Below the pieces are notes generated by a model. That model did no database searches and was not told the DNA's origin. It saw only the letters and a list, made by a program, of their open reading frames with translations. From an uncultured Ruminococcus sp. (GTDB lineage Bacteria > Bacillota > Clostridia > Oscillospirales > Ruminococcaceae), in contig CANQWA010000030.1 of assembly GCA_947627445.1 (NCBI GenBank), positions 1 to 32,640 of the forward strand: 32,640 bases of DNA, read 5' to 3'. The stretch's first letter is position 1. The number at the start of each line of letters is the position of its first letter. The position numbers were made by a program, and so were the translations under genes. Below are positions 17,214-24,695 of this stretch, in pieces.

Positions 17214-18911
17214 ATGAAAATGGTTAAATTTATTTATGATGCAATATTGTCAGGAATTTTTTGGGATATTATTAAATATGGAGCAAAGGGGTTTTCAAAA
17301 AAATTTATAGACAAATTATTAGAAAATGAATGCTGTAAAGAAGCATTAAAAAAAGTATTGCAGGATATAGAACAAAAAAGTTTTTCCTCAAAAAGAGAAC
17401 TGAAAAATGAATTGCAAGTAAATACGAACTATGCAAATTTGCGTGAAATTATATTTTATTCCGAAAGGGAAAGATGTCTGCAAAAGGCATTGCTCAAACA
17501 GAAACAAAAGAAATGTTTAACGATAGTTATTTTAGTGTTTGCGGGAATAATGATTGTTGGTAGTCAAAGAACTAGTCCAGTACAAAATATTTCGTATTGG
17601 CGAGGTGAACTATCAGATTCAAGCAATTATGGAGGTGGTAGTGGCACTGTGAATGATCCATATTTGATAAATGAACCGGGAGAATTAGCAGAATTGTCAT
17701 ACATGGTACAGGTGGGAATTGATTACAAAAATACATATTTCAAGTTAAACAGAGATTTGTATTTAAATGATTTTGATAATAAAGGAGCAATAAAAATTCC
17801 CAATAATAATGTAATGATAATTAATTCCAATCTAAAGCGCTGGGTACCTATAGGGTCAAAGGATCATCCATTTTGTGGATATTTTGATGGCAATCATAAA
17901 TCTATTCACGGATTATATATTGAGGATACGGATGCATTGTATCAAGGTTTATTTGGATATTGTACATCAAAAAGTGCAATAGTTAATTTATCTATTGAAG
18001 AAGCAATTATACATATATCAGATGGAGGTTTTGTGGGCGGAATATGCGGAGAAATGAACGGACTATTGGATGGGTGTTTTTTGACGAAAGGAGTTGTAAA
18101 TGGTGGCTTTTGTGTTGGAGGAATTGTGGGAAAAGGAAATGTAGTTGTCAATTGTGGTTCAGCAGCCTATATTGGTGACTCAAATAATTTATACAAGACT
18201 TATGACGAATTGGTTGTTAATATAGAGGCATTATCAAGTAAGGGATGTATAGGTGGTATTGCAGGAAAATGTAATTTTTTGATTAATTCTGTTTCATATT
18301 CTAGAATTGAAAATCCAACATACCGGGCAGGAAATCTTGCTGGAGAAGTTGTTTTTGATATATATAATTGTGTTTGTAGTCAGACAATGATTGAGTTTAG
18401 TTTTTTTGATAAATTCTTTTCTGCGCTAGAGGAGAACAATATGGCATTTGAATATGGAGAGGCTTTAGGGGTTTTTGATGGAAAAGGGAATGATATAATT
18501 GATAATCATTGTGTTTATGGAGTAGAGGGTGTTGGTAGCATATTTATTGTGCCAGTATACTTTGAAAAACAACAATTTCGAAAATTATATCCAGACATTC
18601 CCATTAAGGGATCTGAGGATGATTTGACATGCGTGATTGAAAATTTTGATTATTCAGCAGAAAATCAAAGTTACAATACTATTACTGAGAGACTTATATG
18701 TGATAAAAATACAGTGGGAAAATTTAATGATAACATTAATCCAGAATTGTATAATTGGTATAATAGTGATATTGAAGAAGTTTTAATGGAATATGGTGTA
18801 GGGGGTGGGGGATTGCAGTTAAGAAAGTGGATTTACTCGGAAAGGCATGAGGTGCCCACATTAAAGGGGATGAATATAGAGCATGATATCTTATATCTTA
18901 CATCATATTAA
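17214..18911 (+). CDS. Membrane-anchored GLUG-repeat protein (cargo)
   Basis: The 565-residue product has about 100 N-terminal residues that look cytosolic, helical and Lys/Glu-rich. One membrane segment follows (about 101-117, after KQKQKK), suggesting an N-in, C-out topology. A Gly-rich exterior domain begins SGTVNDPYLINEPGELAELS and continues RWVPIGSKDHPFCGYFDGN, GLFGY, GGFVGGICG, VGGIVGKGN and IGGIAGK. These are the hallmarks of GLUG-motif proteins, which form beta-helix-like surfaces. The gene is clearly AT-richer than its neighbours and interrupts the usual helicase-to-transfer order, so it is probably acquired cargo. The ribosome binding site is weak (GTGACAGG) and an ATG at 17220 is an alternative start. 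The N-terminal domain is not recognised. Adhesion, exclusion or defence are possible roles. Confidence 0.72.
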   Translation: MKMVKFIYDAILSGIFWDIIKYGAKGFSKKFIDKLLENECCKEALKKVLQDIEQKSFSSKRELKNELQVNTNYANLREIIFYSERERCLQKALLKQKQKKCLTIVILVFAGIMIVGSQRTSPVQNISYWRGELSDSSNYGGGSGTVNDPYLINEPGELAELSYMVQVGIDYKNTYFKLNRDLYLNDFDNKGAIKIPNNNVMIINSNLKRWVPIGSKDHPFCGYFDGNHKSIHGLYIEDTDALYQGLFGYCTSKSAIVNLSIEEAIIHISDGGFVGGICGEMNGLLDGCFLTKGVVNGGFCVGGIVGKGNVVVNCGSAAYIGDSNNLYKTYDELVVNIEALSSKGCIGGIAGKCNFLINSVSYSRIENPTYRAGNLAGEVVFDIYNCVCSQTMIEFSFFDKFFSALEENNMAFEYGEALGVFDGKGNDIIDNHCVYGVEGVGSIFIVPVYFEKQQFRKLYPDIPIKGSEDDLTCVIENFDYSAENQSYNTITERLICDKNTVGKFNDNINPELYNWYNSDIEEVLMEYGVGGGGLQLRKWIYSERHEVPTLKGMNIEHDILYLTSY

Positions 18912-18960
18912 GAAATGTGACGATTATAGATGTATTCTATTTGATTAGATGTAAAATAAA

Positions 18961-18988
18961 AAGCATGGCATGAAAATGCCATAAAAAA
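18961..18988 (-). terminator. Hairpin reading as a minus-strand terminator
   Basis: ATGGCAT (18965-18971), the tetraloop GAAA and ATGCCAT (18976-18982) form a perfect 7-bp hairpin. On the minus strand it is followed by GCTTTTTATTTT, as an intrinsic terminator would be. On the plus strand it is followed only by A residues. No minus-strand gene is visible nearby, so it may block antisense transcription or be a relic of the boundary of the inserted cargo. Confidence 0.45.
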
Positions 18989-19021
18989 TGAAAATGTGCA
19001 TTTGTTTTAATTTGAAATTTA

Positions 19022-19068
19022 TACATAGCCGATTGGTTTTCAAAAAATGAATCCAGTCGGCTTTTTTG
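19022..19068 (+). terminator. Terminator-like leader hairpin, copy 2
   Basis: GCCGATTGG (19028-19036) pairs with CCAGTCGGC (19053-19061) with one T-G wobble, followed by six T residues. The unit repeats the one at 403-449, including TACATAGCC before it and TTTTTTG after it. One base pair differs in a compensated way (A-T there, G-C here), which supports a conserved RNA structure. It lies 65 bases upstream of the first transfer gene, so it can end transcription from the cargo or attenuate entry into the transfer operon. Confidence 0.7.
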
Positions 19069-19132
19069 ATGCCCGGATATATCCGAAAGCCAGAGAAATA
19101 TCCAATCATGGGCAGGAAAGGAGGGAAAAATC

Positions 19133-20098
19133 ATGCCATATATCGCACCAGAAGTCGTGCGGGAAGTAAAGCAGATGGACTTATTGACATACCTGAAGAA
19201 CTATGAGCCATATGAGCTTGTGCATTTTTCCGGGAACACTTACACCACAAAGACACATGACAGCCTGAAGATTTCTAATGGAAAATGGATGTGGTGGAGC
19301 AGGGGCATCGGGGGAAGATCCGCTCTGGATTATCTGATTAAAGTTAGGAACCATACCTTTCTGGAGGCAGTACAAATGATTGCAGGGCAGGCGACGATGC
19401 AGTCGCCTGTTTCCGTGCCTGCTCCCCCAAAGGCGGAGAAAAAGCTGTTGCTTCCCAAACCGTGTCATTCGCAGACGGCAGTTATCCGCTATCTGGAGGG
19501 ACGGGGAGTGGATGCAGAGATTGTCCGTTTCTGCGTGATGACAGGTCTTATATACGAGAGTGAATATTACCACAATGCCGTTTTTGTCGGCAGGGACAGT
19601 GCAGGGAAAGCACGATATGCAGCAATCAGAGGAACAGGGACGGACTTTATCGGGGATGCAAACGGGAGCAACAAAAACTATTCTTTTTCTATTTCGGCGG
19701 AAGGAAAAAGCAGGACGGTTCATCTGTTTGAATCCGCTATTGACCTGTTATCCTATGCGACATTGCTGAAAATGGATGGACAGGACTGGCGCAAGGAGCA
19801 TCTGGTGTCCCTCGCTGGAGTGTATCAGCCAGCAAAAGAGATGGAAAATAGCCGGATTCCGGCAGCGCTTAACCGCTTTTTGACAGAAAATTCGGAGGTA
19901 AAGGAAGTTATTTTGCACCTTGATAATGACAGGGCAGGGAGACTTGCAGCAAAGGCAATACAGACCGTGCTTCCAGAACAGTATAAGACTAAAGACGAGC
20001 CGCCGGAGAGGGGAAAGGATTGTAATGACTGGCTTTGTCTGCGTTTGGGAATTGAGGTAACAAGGCGGGCAAAGAAACAGCAGGAAAGGGAGCGGTGA
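19133..20098 (+). CDS. DUF3991/TOPRIM-domain protein (primase-like)
   Basis: The 321-residue product has an N-terminal DUF3991-type region (YLKNYEPYELVHFSGNTYTTKTHDSLKI, WMWWSRGIGGRSALDYLI), which resembles the DNA-binding end of DnaG/CHC2-like primases but without zinc-binding Cys pairs. A C-terminal TOPRIM domain shows HLFESAIDLLSYA (Glu near 199) and LHLDNDRAGR (Asp near 263 and 265), the E and DxD metal-binding residues. TOPRIM proteins act in DNA priming or nicking, and in this ICE family the protein probably supports complementary-strand synthesis or plasmid-like replication. AAAGGAGGG lies 8 bases before the ATG. It heads the transfer cluster. Confidence 0.85.
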   Translation: MPYIAPEVVREVKQMDLLTYLKNYEPYELVHFSGNTYTTKTHDSLKISNGKWMWWSRGIGGRSALDYLIKVRNHTFLEAVQMIAGQATMQSPVSVPAPPKAEKKLLLPKPCHSQTAVIRYLEGRGVDAEIVRFCVMTGLIYESEYYHNAVFVGRDSAGKARYAAIRGTGTDFIGDANGSNKNYSFSISAEGKSRTVHLFESAIDLLSYATLLKMDGQDWRKEHLVSLAGVYQPAKEMENSRIPAALNRFLTENSEVKEVILHLDNDRAGRLAAKAIQTVLPEQYKTKDEPPERGKDCNDWLCLRLGIEVTRRAKKQQERER

Positions 20099-20164
20099 GT
20101 AGAGTGATACACAATACCAGCAAGCAACGCCTTTGGATTGCCACCGCCCCTGCCAGGACGACGT

Positions 20165-20215
20165 CAGCTCCGCGGCAGCTTGTCAGGGAGTCCCCTGAAT
20201 CCCCTGACAAAACAG
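20165..20215. promoter_or_regulatory. GC-rich inverted repeat, candidate oriT or attenuator
   Basis: TTGTCAGGG (20180-20188) and CCCTGACAA (20202-20210) are perfect 9-bp reverse complements with a 13-base loop. The loop holds a second CCCCTGA that can compete for the left arm. CCGCGG and GACGTC palindromes lie just upstream. The position, between the TOPRIM gene and the mobC-relaxase genes, is where an origin of transfer would be expected. There is no T tract, so a terminator is unlikely. No nic site can be assigned from the sequence. Confidence 0.4.
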
Positions 20216-20258
20216 ATTTTATTAGAGGTGAATTTAATAGAAATGAGGTGAGTTTAAG

Positions 20259-20444
20259 ATGCAGATGGAAATCGAAAACACAAAGCAAAACAGAGAGGAA
20301 CTGATAAGGAGATTGAATGAGTATCAGTCAAGGTTGCAGAAAAAAGTAATAGCAGGAGGCGATAGAAATGGTGCAGGAAGGAATGGAAATAGGAGGAATC
20401 GGAGCAAAGAGATTTGCAGAAGGAGTCATAGAAAAAATTCATGA
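20259..20444 (+). CDS. Possible 61-residue small protein overlapping the DUF5688 gene
   Basis: GAGGTG lies 8 bases before this ATG, and the first 35 residues (MEIENTKQNREELIRRLNEY and on) look like a soluble charged helix. The last third overlaps the start of the next gene by 77 bases and is Arg/Asn-rich, as expected of an out-of-frame reading. Either a real small protein has a tail that overprints the next gene, or the frame is a leader for coupling. No family is recognised. Confidence 0.35.
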   Translation: MQMEIENTKQNREELIRRLNEYQSRLQKKVIAGGDRNGAGRNGNRRNRSKEICRRSHRKNS

Positions 20445-21357
20445 ATATTTTTCGGCAGAGTATGCGGATATTCAATGTGAGGTTATACAGCAGACAAAAA
20501 ACAATGGAGTTGTAAGGACAGGAATCAAGTTCTGTCAACCGGAGGGACAGACATCACCGGTTATCTATGTAGAGCCCTATTTTTGGAATGTTCTTCGAGG
20601 AGGATCGTTAGATGAAATCATGCGGGACATGGCAGGGCAGGTACAGGATGCCATTGAGAAGATCCCACAGATACCTCAGACAAAGTTTTGGAACTATGAC
20701 TCGGCAAAAGATATGCTGGCTGTCCAGCTAGTCAATACAAGAGCTAATAGGAGAATACTTGCGGAAGTGCCACACAGGCATATGGAGGATCTCTCGCTGA
20801 TTTGTTTATTACAATTCCCGGTAAATGGAGGAGTTGGAAATCTTAAAGTAAGCTATGAATTTCTGGAAAAGTGGGATATCAGCACGGATGAACTGTTTCA
20901 AACAGCATTGGAAAATGTGAGGAAAAAAGAAGAGGCGGTAATGAAGCCAATGTTTTCTCTTATTGAAGAAAGTTTGAATAAGAGGGAATATGGTGTGAAT
21001 TTGTTAGACGGGCAGATGAACGCAAATGAGATTCCCAAAAGGCCATTTTGTGTTTTGTCAAACAAGAGCGGTAGCATGGGATCATCTGTATTAGCATATC
21101 CAGATACCCTCTATAAAGTCAGTCGGTTATTTCCAGAAGGTTTTTATGTTATTCCATCGTCAATTCATGAGGTTCTGATTATTTCCAAGAAAGAGGGAGA
21201 TGCGCGAATACTGGGGGAGATGGTACGAGATGTGAATCAGAAAGCTGTGGCGAAAAGTGAAGTATTGTCCGACAGGGTCTATGAATATGACAAGGAGAAT
21301 GATAAGCTGCGTCAGGTGCCAGACTCCATAATGAGAGGGAAGGTGAGGGAGCGGTGA
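20368..21357 (+). CDS. DUF5688 family protein
   Basis: The 329-residue soluble product fits the DUF5688 proteins common in conjugative elements and genomes of gut clostridia: VIYVEPYFWNVLRGGSLDEIM, LAVQLVNTRANRRIL, VPHRHMEDLSLICLL, GVNLLDGQMN, FCVLSNKSGSMGSSVLAYP and FYVIPSSIHEVLII. Its function is unknown. AGGAGG lies 9 bases before the ATG. The stop overlaps the GTG start of mobC by 4 bases, so it is in the relaxosome operon and may be expressed together with it. No signal peptide or membrane segment is seen. Confidence 0.8.
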   Translation: MVQEGMEIGGIGAKRFAEGVIEKIHEYFSAEYADIQCEVIQQTKNNGVVRTGIKFCQPEGQTSPVIYVEPYFWNVLRGGSLDEIMRDMAGQVQDAIEKIPQIPQTKFWNYDSAKDMLAVQLVNTRANRRILAEVPHRHMEDLSLICLLQFPVNGGVGNLKVSYEFLEKWDISTDELFQTALENVRKKEEAVMKPMFSLIEESLNKREYGVNLLDGQMNANEIPKRPFCVLSNKSGSMGSSVLAYPDTLYKVSRLFPEGFYVIPSSIHEVLIISKKEGDARILGEMVRDVNQKAVAKSEVLSDRVYEYDKENDKLRQVPDSIMRGKVRER

Positions 21358-21698
21358 GAAAAAGAAATATTCCTTTTCTGTTTCGCATGAGTGAGAAGGA
21401 GGCAGCCGCATTTAGGGAGAGAGTGCAGAAAAGCGGGCTGAGCAAAGAAGCTTATATTCGGCAGGCAGTCAGTGGAAGGAAGCCAAGGGAGGCTCCGCCG
21501 CCTGATTACTATTCCATGATGCGGGAGCTGCACCAGATCGGAAATAATCTGAATCAGATTGCACGAAAGGCACACACATTAAATGTGATTGACGTACAGA
21601 AGTATGACCAGGCCATGAGGAAATTTGAGCAGACTGTCCGGCTGATTACGGAGGCAGTCATCTTGCCAGAGGATATGGAGAATGGAGGCATGAAATGA
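21354..21698 (+). CDS. mobC: MobC-like relaxosome accessory protein
   Basis: The 114-residue product starts with GTG overlapping the previous stop (GTGA). It has an N-terminal ribbon-helix-helix-like segment (IPFLFRMSEKEAAAFRERVQKSGLSKEAYIRQAV) and then the MobC signature ELHQIGNNLNQIARKAH. MobC proteins bind oriT and open the DNA so that the relaxase can nick it. The relaxase gene starts 1 base after the stop, the usual pairing. The domain order and length are typical of the family. Confidence 0.92.
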   Translation: MRKRNIPFLFRMSEKEAAAFRERVQKSGLSKEAYIRQAVSGRKPREAPPPDYYSMMRELHQIGNNLNQIARKAHTLNVIDVQKYDQAMRKFEQTVRLITEAVILPEDMENGGMK

Positions 21699-21699
21699 T

Positions 21700-23115
21700 A
21701 TGGCAGTGACATCCATCTGGAGTGTCAGGGGATGGCTTGGCAAGGTCATGGCCTATGTGGAAAATCCAGAAAAGACAGAGCAGGAAGCGTGTCAGGGTTT
21801 ATCGGATGTAATAGCTTATGCGATCAATGAGGAAAAGACAAGAAATGAAAATGCCGGTAGTGGGAGAATGAGTTTGGATGACGAAAATGCAGGGATTATG
21901 GAACAATATGTTTCTGGCGTCAACTGTAGTCCGGCTACCGCCCGCATGGAAATGACAGCAGTCAAACAGAGATATGGGAAAAATGAAGGGATCATGGCTT
22001 TTCATGGATATCAGTCTTTTGCTCCAGGGGAATGTACTCCCGCTATGGCACATGAAATCGGCGTGAGATTGGCAGAGGAATTGTGGGGAAGCCGATTTCA
22101 GGTTCTTGTGGCAACTCATCTGGATAAGACTCATCATCTCCATAATCATTTTGTGGTCAACTCCGTGTCCTTTGCCGATGGAAAGAGATATCACCGCAGC
22201 AATCAGGATTACCGGGAAATGCGGAGCATTTCCGATCGTCTGTGCAAGGAGTATGGATTGTCCGTAATCCGCGATAGCGGGAAAAAAGCAGAACCTTATG
22301 CTGCATGGAAAGCAGGGCGGGAAGGAAAGCCGACGTATTTTGGCATGGTAAAGGCAGATGTGGACGAAGCTATCCGAAAAGCAAGGACAGAAAAGCAGTT
22401 TTTCCATTACCTGAAGGAAAAAGGATATTCCTTTAAATTTGGAAAAGATGTCACAGTGCGGGCAGAAGGAAGGGAAAGGGGGCTGAAATTGGCGAGAAAC
22501 TTCGGAGAGGAATACACGATGGACGCCATTCGAAAAAGGATTCTTGAGCCAGCTACGGAAGGAACGGCTCCCTGCGTCCCAGCAGTGGAGAAAAAAGTCC
22601 GTGTGATTCATGTGCGCGGAGATTTTCAGCGGGCAAAAAAGTTGGGCGGGCTTCGGGGATTATATCTGCATTATTGCTATCTTTTGGGGATTCTTCCAAA
22701 GAACAGGCCGCCCGTTAGCGCTGGACAGGTGCATATGCTTTTGCGAGAGGATCTGACCAGACTGGACCGGATAGCAAGAGAGACAAGACTGCTCTGCCAT
22801 TATCAGATTGAGACGGCAGAACAGCTTATTTCGTTGAAAAAGAATCTGCAAGAAAAGATGGAACAGTTATACGATACCAGAAAGCATCTTCGATATCGGA
22901 TGCGGGGAGTCGAGGATCCCGTAAAGCATTTGGAAGCAAAAACAGAGGTGTCTGAACTGACAACGCAGATTCGGGGACTCAGAAAAGAAGTGATGCTGTG
23001 TGATGGAATTGCCGCGCGTTCGGGCGTCATAGAAGAAAAAGTAAAGGCTGTGCGGCAGGATATGAGGAAGGAAAAGGAGAGTGAAGGCTATGAATACGTC
23101 AGGAGAAGCCGCTGA
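21700..23115 (+). CDS. MOB-P-type relaxase (MobA/VirD2 family)
   Basis: The 471-residue product carries the relaxase domain in its first 230 residues. The likely nucleophile is Tyr19 in KVMAYVENPEKT, and the metal-binding histidines lie in ATHLDKTHHLHNHFVVNSVSF (His140, His148, His150). A helical C-terminus (about 300-470) probably contacts the coupling protein or PcfB. The enzyme nicks one strand at oriT, stays bound to the 5' end and pilots the DNA through the secretion channel. It follows mobC directly and its 3' end overlaps pcfB by 26 bases. The length is that of Tn1549-like relaxases. Confidence 0.93.
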   Translation: MAVTSIWSVRGWLGKVMAYVENPEKTEQEACQGLSDVIAYAINEEKTRNENAGSGRMSLDDENAGIMEQYVSGVNCSPATARMEMTAVKQRYGKNEGIMAFHGYQSFAPGECTPAMAHEIGVRLAEELWGSRFQVLVATHLDKTHHLHNHFVVNSVSFADGKRYHRSNQDYREMRSISDRLCKEYGLSVIRDSGKKAEPYAAWKAGREGKPTYFGMVKADVDEAIRKARTEKQFFHYLKEKGYSFKFGKDVTVRAEGRERGLKLARNFGEEYTMDAIRKRILEPATEGTAPCVPAVEKKVRVIHVRGDFQRAKKLGGLRGLYLHYCYLLGILPKNRPPVSAGQVHMLLREDLTRLDRIARETRLLCHYQIETAEQLISLKKNLQEKMEQLYDTRKHLRYRMRGVEDPVKHLEAKTEVSELTTQIRGLRKEVMLCDGIAARSGVIEEKVKAVRQDMRKEKESEGYEYVRRSR

Positions 23116-23725
23116 CCAGGTGGTACGGATGTCAATGGCAGCAGGCGAGGCCGCCTTAAAGATAACCGGCGAGGGCGCTAAACAGCTTGCAGTGCTTTTA
23201 TATGCTATCTTAAAGGAACAGAAAAAGACAAGGGGCAGGGTAAAACTGGAGGCCCTAGTGCGTTCCGGGAAGCCTCTGACTGTGTTTTCAGTCCGAGAAA
23301 GCGATATGAAAAAATTTGTGCAGGAGGCGAAACGCTACGGGATTCTTTATTGTGCTGTGCGCGATCGGAAGGGAAGCAGCGACGGAATGACAGATATTAT
23401 GGTAAAGGAAGAAGATGCGCCGCGCATTAACCGAATTGTGGAGCGGTTCCAGTTTGCTTCTGTGACAGAGACGGCACAAGTAAAGACCGAGATGGAAAGA
23501 ACGCGGAAAGAAAGGACTTTTTTTGGAAAAGCCCGGAACGGTCATCCGTCCGGGCCTATATCCGGGAAGCAAGAGAGAACCGACGGGAATATTTCTGAAA
23601 TCTGGCGTCCCTCTGAGCAGGAAAAATCATCTGTTCACGAGGAGCTGAAAAAAATCCGGACATCAAGGCTGCAGGACAGGCAGCCACAGAAAAGAAAAGA
23701 GCGTAAAAAAACGAAAGCGAGGTAA
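23090..23725 (+). CDS. PcfB/DUF3801 relaxosome-coupling adaptor
   Basis: The ATG at 23090 is preferred to a GTG at 23081 because AAGGAG lies 10 bases before it; this gives 211 residues. MNTSGEAADQVVRMSMAAGEAALKITGEGAKQLAVLLYAIL and the later RVKLEALVRSGKPLTVFSV and FVQEAKRYGILYCAVRDR match the DUF3801/PcfB family. PcfB of enterococcal pCF10 links the relaxosome to the VirD4-like coupling protein, so a substrate adaptor role is likely. The C-terminal 60 residues are Lys/Arg-rich and disordered, suited to nucleic-acid contact. It overlaps the end of the relaxase gene, and the next gene starts 5 bases later. Confidence 0.88.
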   Translation: MNTSGEAADQVVRMSMAAGEAALKITGEGAKQLAVLLYAILKEQKKTRGRVKLEALVRSGKPLTVFSVRESDMKKFVQEAKRYGILYCAVRDRKGSSDGMTDIMVKEEDAPRINRIVERFQFASVTETAQVKTEMERTRKERTFFGKARNGHPSGPISGKQERTDGNISEIWRPSEQEKSSVHEELKKIRTSRLQDRQPQKRKERKKTKAR

Positions 23726-23730
23726 TATCA

Positions 23731-24657
23731 ATGGAAACGCAGAGAAACAATTTCGACGACATGTTAAATGTATCAGCGGTGCCACAGGCTGACAGGAAAG
23801 AGGCATTTATTGCAGAGAGCAGAAATAATCGGAACCGCTGCTACGAACTGTCAAAAAAGATGACAGAAGCCGTGGCGGCTGATGGCGAAGTATTCCAGCA
23901 GTATCTTGATATGCAGAGCCGATTTGACCGCTATACAGCCAACAATGTACTGCTTATTATGGCACAGAATCCGAGGGCAGAAAAAATTGGTGATTACAAT
24001 TTCTGGCGTGATAAGGGAGTGTATGTGAAAAGACAGGAAAGAGGAAATGCTATATTGATCATGGAACCGGGGAAAGAGTATGAGCGGGAGGATGGCAGTA
24101 TCGGGACATATTATAATGCAAAGAAAGTGTACGACATTACTCAAACGACCATGAAAGACCGGATACAGCCACAGGAAGGCTCAATTACAGATGAGCAGCT
24201 TGTGAGGGCGGTTTTGAACAATCCACCGGTTACGATTATTGCTGCGGAGCCGGATCAGATGCCAGAGGGAAAGGGCGCGTTTTTTGATTCAGAAGAAAAA
24301 TGTATTTATGTCAGAAAAGGAATGACGGCAGAAGATATTTTCCGAAGCATTACGCCAGAACTTGTTTTTGCGTCAATCGCAGATGCCGGAAAAGAGTACG
24401 ACCGTAGTGAGAATGCCTTCTGTGCTTATTGCGTATCCTATGTGCTCTGTAGAAAATATGGCGTAGATACGAAAGGATTTGACTTTTCTCATGCGCCAGA
24501 GGTATTTGAGGGCATGGAGCCACAGGAAGTTCGCGCGGAGCTTTCCAGAGTGCGTGATGCGGCAGGAGAAATAATGCTTCGTATGGAAAGGGGAATGGAG
24601 AGCCAGAAACAAAGCCGTCAGCAACAGAACAGACATGAGAGGGAGGAGGCGAGGTGA
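23731..24657 (+). CDS. ArdC/LtrC-like ssDNA-binding protein with degenerate peptidase motif
   Basis: The 308-residue product has an N-terminal ArdC-type ssDNA-binding region (LDMQSRFDRYTANNVLLIMAQNPRAEKIGDYNFWRDKG, VKRQERGNAILIMEPG). The C-terminal half corresponds to the zincin-like part of such proteins. Where relatives carry an E-x-x-H zinc motif, this one reads SITPELVFASI, so metalloprotease activity is probably lost. ArdC-type proteins coat incoming single-stranded DNA or shield it from restriction. The gene lies between pcfB and the coupling protein, its usual place in Tn1549-like elements. The ribosome binding site is weak (GAGGTAAT). Confidence 0.85.
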   Translation: METQRNNFDDMLNVSAVPQADRKEAFIAESRNNRNRCYELSKKMTEAVAADGEVFQQYLDMQSRFDRYTANNVLLIMAQNPRAEKIGDYNFWRDKGVYVKRQERGNAILIMEPGKEYEREDGSIGTYYNAKKVYDITQTTMKDRIQPQEGSITDEQLVRAVLNNPPVTIIAAEPDQMPEGKGAFFDSEEKCIYVRKGMTAEDIFRSITPELVFASIADAGKEYDRSENAFCAYCVSYVLCRKYGVDTKGFDFSHAPEVFEGMEPQEVRAELSRVRDAAGEIMLRMERGMESQKQSRQQQNRHEREEAR

Positions 24658-24695
24658 AGCGGGATTGAGCCGAAGTGCGGAAAGGTGGCAATGAT

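Noticed and set aside
20095-20304. 69-codon frame starting GTG at the end of the TOPRIM gene
   Set aside because: It crosses the GC-rich inverted repeat and runs into the following frame. It has a GTG start overlapping the stop and could be coupled, but its product shows no family features and the DNA is better explained as a regulatory or oriT region.
21799-22611. 270-codon open frame on the minus strand within the relaxase gene
   Set aside because: It lies wholly antisense to the catalytic relaxase domain and has the composition of a shadow frame.
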